Origin: Streptomyces sp. SS1-1 | GTDB lineage: Bacteria; Actinomycetota; Actinomycetes; Streptomycetales; Streptomycetaceae | Assembly (NCBI RefSeq): GCF_008973465.1 | Contig: NZ_WBXN01000004.1 | Coordinates: 3,760,501 to 3,824,500, forward strand | Direction: 5' to 3' | DNA: 64,000 nucleotides | In this document: piece by piece, positions 59,310-64,000 of the stretch | How the letters are laid out: each line of letters opens with the position of its first letter | Position numbering within the stretch: the first letter of the stretch is position 1 | The notes under the pieces: generated by a model | Databases searched by the model: none | What the model was told of the DNA's origin: nothing | What the model saw: the letters and a program-made list of their open reading frames with translations, nothing else | Position numbers and translations under genes: made by a program

Positions 59310-61592
59310 TCAGTCCTCCGTGCTCAGTACGGCGTCAACGAAGAGGTGGATCAGATGGGCGGGCGCCGGGCCGGTCCGCTCGGCGCGGCGTACGGCCGCT
59401 TCGAGACCGGCCGTGAGCGCGGGACGTTCGTCGGGGCGCAGGGCGGTGCCGACGGCCCTGCCGAGCCGGACGGCGAACGGGTCGGGGTCGTCGCACGCCG
59501 AGGGCAGCGCGGCCACCGTGGCGTACAGCCCGTCCACGGCCCGCCGCCAGCGGGGCAGGTTGCCCAGGACCCCGGCCCACAGCTCGCCGACCTTCTCGGT
59601 CTGGCCGGGGCTGTGCACCAGGACGTCGGCGCAGACCGGGCGGCCGGTGCGGGCGTCGCGGGCCCGCAGGACGGTGAGCGCCGCGTCGAGGACGCCCTCC
59701 TTGGCGCGGCCCGCGAGCAGGTCGCGCTGGGCGCGCAGCCGGTAGGCGAGCGGCCGGAACACCGCGCCTGTGTCCTGCCGGCACTCGGCGAGCACCGCGA
59801 CCAGCCCGGCCAGTGCGAAGGCGGCCCCGCCGCCCCGCCCGGTCAGGCGCAGCAGGGTGTGCACGGCGTCCGTGGGGAAACGGACGCCCAGCTGGCCGCT
59901 GAACGCGGCGGCGGCCGTGGACCGGACCAGCGGGTCGGGGGAGCGGGCCCAGTCACGGGCCACGCCGAGGGCCACGGCGGCGAGGCTCTCGTCGAGGCAC
60001 ATGCAGTGCAGCACGAGGGTCGCCGTCGACTGCCCGGCGGGGCCCGCCACGCCGGACGCCCAGGGGTGCAGATAGTTCTGGACGACCTCCTCGAAGGCGG
60101 ACGGGGTGAGCAGGGCCAGCCCCTGGGCGATGGAGAGCTGCATCTCCAGATCGGCCCGTCCGTCGCGCAGCAGCCCGCTCAGCCAGTCCCGCACGCCGTC
60201 CCAGTACGCGGTCGAGCGCATGGTCCACAGCTCCCGCAGCACCCAGGCCCGGTACTGCTGGTGGGCGAAGACGAGCGCGGTGCGCGTCAGCGCCCCGTTC
60301 TCGCGCTCCTCGACGGTGACCAGGGTGTTGCGGGACAGGGAGAGACGGCGGTCGGCGGCGCGCCGGGCGGCCTCGGCGGCCTCCTCGTCGGTCGGTTCGG
60401 CGAAGGCGTGCGCGACGTGCCGTTCCAGTCGCTGCTGGCAGGTCTCGACGTCGCGGAAGCCCGCGCCCGTGACGAACGCGAGCGTGGTGACCTCGGCCCA
60501 CTCCTGGGGGGTGCGTTCCGCGGCGAACCACTCCCGCACGGGCGCCGCCGCGTTGCTGCCGTACTCCTTCCAGACGACGTCGGGCTCGGCGCCCGCGCCG
60601 ATCCGCTCGGCCGCCGCCACGACCTCGGCGGTCCGGCATCCGGCGGGCATCAGGTCCACGGCCCGCTCGACGGTCTCCGGCGCGCACCGCGCCCGGACGA
60701 GCCGCACCCGCAGCACGGCCGCCGGGTCCGGCGCCCGCCAGGGCACATGGCGTACGGCGTCGGGGGCGCGGCCCTGCACCTCGTGCACGGTGGTGACCAC
60801 CAGGTGCGCCCCGTGTTCGCGCACGGTGTCGCGGACCCGCCGCCAGTCGAAGTCGGCGGTGGCGGCGCTGCCCTCCCGCATCCGGTCGAGCAGGACGTAG
60901 CCGACGCCCTCGGTGAACTCGACGCGCCCGTTGGCGAGTTCCTCCAGGCTGCGGCCCGGGGACAGGACCACGTAGTCGCTGCCCCCGGCGACGGTGGCGA
61001 CGAGTGCCACGGCCGCGGCGCGCTTGCCGGTGCCGGACGGCCCGACGAGGACGACGACACCGTCGCGCCGCAGCGCGGTCACGGCGTCGTCGAAGCAGTC
61101 GGGTTCGACGTACGACGCGAGGACGGCGTCCGCCTCGCCGGCGTCGAGCCGGCCGACGGCACGGCGGCGGGCGTGGGCGGAGTCGGCGGCGCCGATGCCG
61201 AAGTGCATCTCCGAGGAGTTCAGGGCGCCGAGGAAGTACTGGTTGACGTTGTTGTGGTGCACCTGGCTCGCGGTGGCGGCCCGCTGCTTCTCCGCGGCGG
61301 CCTCCTCCTTCGTCCGCGCCACGGTGTCACCCGTGCCGTCGCCGGCGTCGCGGGCGGACGTGTCGTCGGGGCCTTCGGGGCCTTCGGGGCCTTCGGGCGC
61401 GAGGGAGTCGTCGGAGTCGTGGGGTGTCCCGGGACCGGCGGGTCCGGACCTGGCCGGTCCGGGGCCGGTCGCGGGGGCCGCGTCCGCCGGCTCCTGGCCG
61501 GCCGCGGAGTCCGGCGCGTCCGGCGCGTCCGGGGTGACCGGGGTGTTCGGGGCGCCGCCCCGGCCGGTCCGTTCGCTCTCTTGCTCGTCCAT
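59310..61592 (-). CDS. P-loop NTPase (STAND-like) with N-terminal amyloid-like motif
   Basis: The 760-residue protein has a disordered, Pro/Asp/Glu-rich stretch (1-105). Then at 116-133 comes the motif VNQYFLGALNSSEMHFGI. A P-loop NTPase domain follows (Walker A GPSGTGKR at 184-191; a likely Walker B in GVGYVLLDRM near 229). The C-terminal 400 residues form helical repeats (SAFEEVVQNYLHPWAS and similar) suited to ligand sensing. The layout resembles STAND signal-transduction ATPases. It starts 28 bp after the cyclase-like gene on the same strand. Confidence 0.85.
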   Translation of the reverse strand: MDEQESERTGRGGAPNTPVTPDAPDAPDSAAGQEPADAAPATGPGPARSGPAGPGTPHDSDDSLAPEGPEGPEGPDDTSARDAGDGTGDTVARTKEEAAAEKQRAATASQVHHNNVNQYFLGALNSSEMHFGIGAADSAHARRRAVGRLDAGEADAVLASYVEPDCFDDAVTALRRDGVVVLVGPSGTGKRAAAVALVATVAGGSDYVVLSPGRSLEELANGRVEFTEGVGYVLLDRMREGSAATADFDWRRVRDTVREHGAHLVVTTVHEVQGRAPDAVRHVPWRAPDPAAVLRVRLVRARCAPETVERAVDLMPAGCRTAEVVAAAERIGAGAEPDVVWKEYGSNAAAPVREWFAAERTPQEWAEVTTLAFVTGAGFRDVETCQQRLERHVAHAFAEPTDEEAAEAARRAADRRLSLSRNTLVTVEERENGALTRTALVFAHQQYRAWVLRELWTMRSTAYWDGVRDWLSGLLRDGRADLEMQLSIAQGLALLTPSAFEEVVQNYLHPWASGVAGPAGQSTATLVLHCMCLDESLAAVALGVARDWARSPDPLVRSTAAAAFSGQLGVRFPTDAVHTLLRLTGRGGGAAFALAGLVAVLAECRQDTGAVFRPLAYRLRAQRDLLAGRAKEGVLDAALTVLRARDARTGRPVCADVLVHSPGQTEKVGELWAGVLGNLPRWRRAVDGLYATVAALPSACDDPDPFAVRLGRAVGTALRPDERPALTAGLEAAVRRAERTGPAPAHLIHLFVDAVLSTED

Positions 61593-61620
61593 CCTCAGCC
61601 GTCACTCGGTTCCGTCGGAC

Positions 61621-62382
61621 TCAGTTGTGGATCCCGAAGACGGCACGCTCGGCGTTGATGGTTCCGGTGTTGACGGTAACCACCGTGGTGGATGGGGCAG
61701 TTGGGGCGTTCGGGGGGCGCGCACCGACAGCTTCACCACCCCTGCCGTCCGACGCGCTCCCCTCCCCGGCCGTCCCGCCCTCGCCGCCGCCCAGGTCGAG
61801 CGCGTGGAGGTCCGCGCCCGGCACCCAGAGCCAGGCCCGCCCCGCGTACTCCTTCTCGGTGATTCGCACCTCGCGGAACTCCTGTGCGCGGAAGGTCGTG
61901 TACGCCTCGCGCACCACGTCGTTGAAGACGGTCGCGGAGACCCCCACGGCCAGGCAGGCGTCCGGCACCGCGGCCAGCGCCGACCGCAGCGGCGCGCTGT
62001 CCAGGATGCGTCCCGTCTCGACCGGGGCCCGGCCGACGAACCCGGTCGGTGCCGGAGAGGCCGTACCGAAGTGCACGGCGGACCGGAGCCGGAGCCACGC
62101 CTCGGGCCGGCGCCCGTGGTTGAAGGCCCGCAGCCCGGCGTCCAGGTGCCGCATGAAGGGGTCGACGAGGGCGGGCTCGGAGGCCCCGTCCGGCAGGACG
62201 GCGAGCACCGAGTCACCGCCCTCCTGCGTGGCCCACCGCTCCCGCTCCAGGCCGGCGGCCTGGGCGGCCTCGGCGAGCAGCCGCTGGATCGCCTCCTGGA
62301 ACTGGCGCTGCGTCAGTACGTCGACACCGCCGTATCCCTTGGCGTCGACCGCCAGCAGCAGTCTGCGACCGAACGTTTCCAT
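61621..62382 (-). CDS. Class III nucleotidyl-cyclase-like protein with C-terminal signalling motif
   Basis: The 253-residue protein starts METFGRRLLLAVDAKGYGGV. D13 and D57 (EGGDSVLAV) match the two metal-binding aspartates of class III cyclases. A beta-strand AVHFGTASPAP and ETGRILDSAPLRSAL keep the domain order. It is as small as the cyclase-only (Pycsar-type) proteins. After a Gly/Pro linker, the very C-terminus (235-253, VTVNTGTINAERAVFGIHN) repeats the motif seen in the NTPase. The product nucleotide is not deducible. GGAGA precedes the ATG. Confidence 0.7.
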   Translation of the reverse strand: METFGRRLLLAVDAKGYGGVDVLTQRQFQEAIQRLLAEAAQAAGLERERWATQEGGDSVLAVLPDGASEPALVDPFMRHLDAGLRAFNHGRRPEAWLRLRSAVHFGTASPAPTGFVGRAPVETGRILDSAPLRSALAAVPDACLAVGVSATVFNDVVREAYTTFRAQEFREVRITEKEYAGRAWLWVPGADLHALDLGGGEGGTAGEGSASDGRGGEAVGARPPNAPTAPSTTVVTVNTGTINAERAVFGIHN

Positions 62383-62710
62383 GATCGAAATCTCCGCTCA
62401 TTGCTTGGAGTCGCGCTCCGTGCGCGTGCGTCCAGGGGGCGCGCGCTGGGCACGCCGGCGTCCGCCTCCCCCCACTCGCGGACGCCGGCACGCCAGTCGT
62501 ACACGCCTCAACGGTGGGGAGACCCCGTCGAAATACGGGATGCGGAAGGGGGCGGAAACATACTGCGGGCGACAGAAGTTACGGGCTGGTACATGTCCGG
62601 CGAGGGCGATAACCGGTCATACGAGATCCCGCATTAATGCGAGGTGCCGTGCCGCGCACCCGGTGCCTACTGGTGGTCCGACCGCACCGCCCACCGCAGG
62701 AGGACCGCGT
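62383..62710. other. 328-bp divergent promoter region of the cyclase and DUF5706-like genes
   Basis: It contains the start regions of both divergent genes. There is a relatively A/T-rich stretch at about 62536-62640 (including GGCGGAAACATACTGCGG and AAGTTACGGGC). I see no clear Crp-like palindrome and no gene with support. Confidence 0.5.
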
Positions 62711-63229
62711 ATGCCGCCCATCGGCGCCGCACCGGAGAGCCGCCCCGAGCAGGCGATGTTCGAGGCCCTGCAGGCCACGCACCAGCACGCCGACACCAAG
62801 GCCGGCATCCTGGCCGCCGCCCAGGCCGCGATGGTGGGGACGGCGGGATCATGGAGCGGGCAGGCCCTGCACACGGCGCAGAGCGGCGGTGTACGGGGCG
62901 TAGTGGCCGGAAGTCTGCTGACGCTCTTCGTGTGCGCTCTATTGGGCGGAGCGGGGTCGCTCGCGGCGGCCCTGCGGCCCCGGGTGCTGCGGCCCCACGG
63001 CGTCAACCGCTACAGCTTCACGCACCTGGCGGCCGGGCCCGATCTGCTGCCGCCGGCCGGTGCCGGTGGGGAGGAGGAGCGGCTGCGCCAGGAGCTGTCG
63101 TGCACGATCCGGTTCCTCGCCGGGGTGGCCGTGCGCAAGTACCGGTGCCTGACGCTGGCGGTGCTGTGCACGGCGGTGATGGGCGTCAGCGCCGGGCTGC
63201 TGGTGACGGCCCGCCCGCTGCTGGCCTGA
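62711..63229 (+). CDS. DUF5706/Pycsar-effector-like membrane protein
   Basis: The 172-residue protein has an N-terminal helix ending HADTKAGILAAAQAAMVG, where DTKAGIL is the conserved start of the first membrane helix in Pycsar transmembrane effectors (DUF5706). Two or three more helices follow (GVVAGSLLTLFVCALLGGAG, and near the end CLTLAVLCTAVMGVSAGLLV). Such proteins are thought to damage the membrane when cyclic nucleotide binds. AGGAGG precedes the ATG. It converges on the Crp gene, 9 bp apart, and diverges from the cyclase-like gene. Confidence 0.78.
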   Translation: MPPIGAAPESRPEQAMFEALQATHQHADTKAGILAAAQAAMVGTAGSWSGQALHTAQSGGVRGVVAGSLLTLFVCALLGGAGSLAAALRPRVLRPHGVNRYSFTHLAAGPDLLPPAGAGGEEERLRQELSCTIRFLAGVAVRKYRCLTLAVLCTAVMGVSAGLLVTARPLLA

Positions 63230-63238
63230 CGCCCGGTC

Positions 63239-63937
63239 TCACTCGGGGGGCAGGTCCGCCAGCCGCGTGAGCCGGGGCAGGTCGCGGATGGTCGTGGTGG
63301 CGTATCCGGTCTCCAGCAGACCGTCCAGGCGCAGCTCGCGCAGGCCCTTGTGGACGGTGGTCTCGGCGGAACCGGTGAGCGCGGCGAGTTCGGGCTGGGT
63401 GAGGCGGCAGCCGACCACGACTCCGCCGTCCACGGGGTGCCCGTAGGCGGCGGCCAGTTCCACCAGGAGGCGGGCCAGACGGACCTTGGCCGGGTAGCCG
63501 CGGAAGTCCAGACGGCGGCGGTTGGCCCAGCGGAGCCGGTCGGCGATGATCCGGGTCAGCGCCACGGACACCTCGGGCCGCCGCGTCAGCAACTCGTGCA
63601 GGGCGCCCGGTCGCAGCACCCGGGCCGTCATCGGGCCGCAGGCCGTCACGGTCGCCGAGCGCGGCGCCGAGCCGTCCACGGCCCCCATCTCGCCGACGGT
63701 GTCACCGCCCACGCGGACCGCGAGCAGCGAGGTCTCGCCGTTCTCGACGCGTGCCGTCACCTTGGCGAAGCCGGAGAGCAGCACCAGTACGTGCCGGTCG
63801 GTCGCCCCCTCGCTCAGCAGCACGTCCCCGGCCTCGAACCGCTTCCCGACGCCCAGCCCGAGCACGTCCGCACGGGCCGGTGGCGACAGCACCCCCAGCA
63901 GACTGCGCGCGGGCCATTCCGCGGAGCTGTACGGCAT
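63239..63937 (-). CDS. Crp/Fnr-family regulator
   Basis: The 232-residue protein has a cyclic-nucleotide-binding-like jelly roll (KRFEAGDVLLSEGATDRHVL, then VGGDTVGEMGAVDGSAPRSA, where GEMGAVDGSAPRSA corresponds to the phosphate-binding cassette GExxxxxxxxRxA) and a C-terminal HTH (LTQPELAALTGSAETTVHKG). RSA retains the Arg of the cassette. It may sense the nucleotide made by the cyclase-like protein. AGGGGGA precedes the ATG at 63937. Confidence 0.88.
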   Translation of the reverse strand: MPYSSAEWPARSLLGVLSPPARADVLGLGVGKRFEAGDVLLSEGATDRHVLVLLSGFAKVTARVENGETSLLAVRVGGDTVGEMGAVDGSAPRSATVTACGPMTARVLRPGALHELLTRRPEVSVALTRIIADRLRWANRRRLDFRGYPAKVRLARLLVELAAAYGHPVDGGVVVGCRLTQPELAALTGSAETTVHKGLRELRLDGLLETGYATTTIRDLPRLTRLADLPPE

Positions 63938-64000
63938 GAGCGGTCCCCCTGACGGTCGCCGGACACTCGCAGATCCTGCCCCCTTCCGCTCCACCGCCGC

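Overview
The window is high-GC actinobacterial DNA, almost certainly a Streptomyces chromosome. Codons end overwhelmingly in G or C, GTG and TTG starts are common, and the families are typical of the genus: a SpoIIE-type phosphatase, a GAF-ANTAR protein, DUF6479, LAETG and class F sortase genes, a tRNA-Gly-borne element, and a TTA (bldA-type) codon.

Layout. 1-5.4 kb: membrane proteins, a SpoIIE-type phosphatase, and an XRE-TPR regulator divergent from a previously easy-to-miss 56-codon secreted-peptide gene. 5.4-26.3 kb: ordinary chromosome with a GAF-ANTAR sensor, lipoproteins, nucleoside hydrolase, LAETG surface protein, GH13 alpha-glucosidase (its 3' end is followed by two decayed tandem copies), a sortase pair, a TTG-started sigma factor and its membrane partner, an ArsB/NhaD-like transporter with a universal stress protein, two tandem FG-GAP proteins, a Yip1-type protein, an internally deleted peptidase E homologue, a phosphoribosyltransferase and dCTP deaminase.

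26.6-39.3 kb: a 12.7-kb integrated element bounded by 47-bp direct repeats of the 3' end of tRNA-Gly(CCC). Its excisionase is intact, but its tyrosine integrase has an in-frame stop and lacks its catalytic C-terminus, which is replaced by a DUF433 antitoxin domain upstream of a DUF5615 PIN-like toxin. Cargo: a TTA-containing fatty-acid desaturase, several DUF5994 proteins, and an arsenic island (ACR3 pump, ArsC, two ArsR, three flavoproteins) with two matching 32-bp operators. Just outside the right repeat is the tail of a second integrase, fused against an AraC/GlxA gene, so two elements appear to have accreted here.

39.5-48.4 kb: AraC-type regulator, saccharopine-dehydrogenase-like protein, a three-gene ESX-type operon, IS5 and IS1380 wreckage and a VapBC pair. 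48.5-56.4 kb: an FtsX-type ABC transporter with its PadR regulator, a TerD protein, a GntR/DUF1648 pair and a lipoprotein.

56.5-63.9 kb is the most interesting block. A tightly packed minus-strand operon encodes a class III nucleotidyl-cyclase-like protein, a P-loop NTPase, an SPFH-like coiled-coil protein and a DUF4407 membrane protein. It faces a DUF5706/Pycsar-effector-like membrane protein and a Crp/Fnr regulator. The cyclase-like protein ends with, and the NTPase carries near its N-terminus, the same short G-x-(I/L)-N-(A/S)-x4-F-G-I motif, like paired amyloid-type signalling motifs. I propose this as a candidate undescribed cyclic-nucleotide-linked conflict or stress-signalling system; the function is inference.
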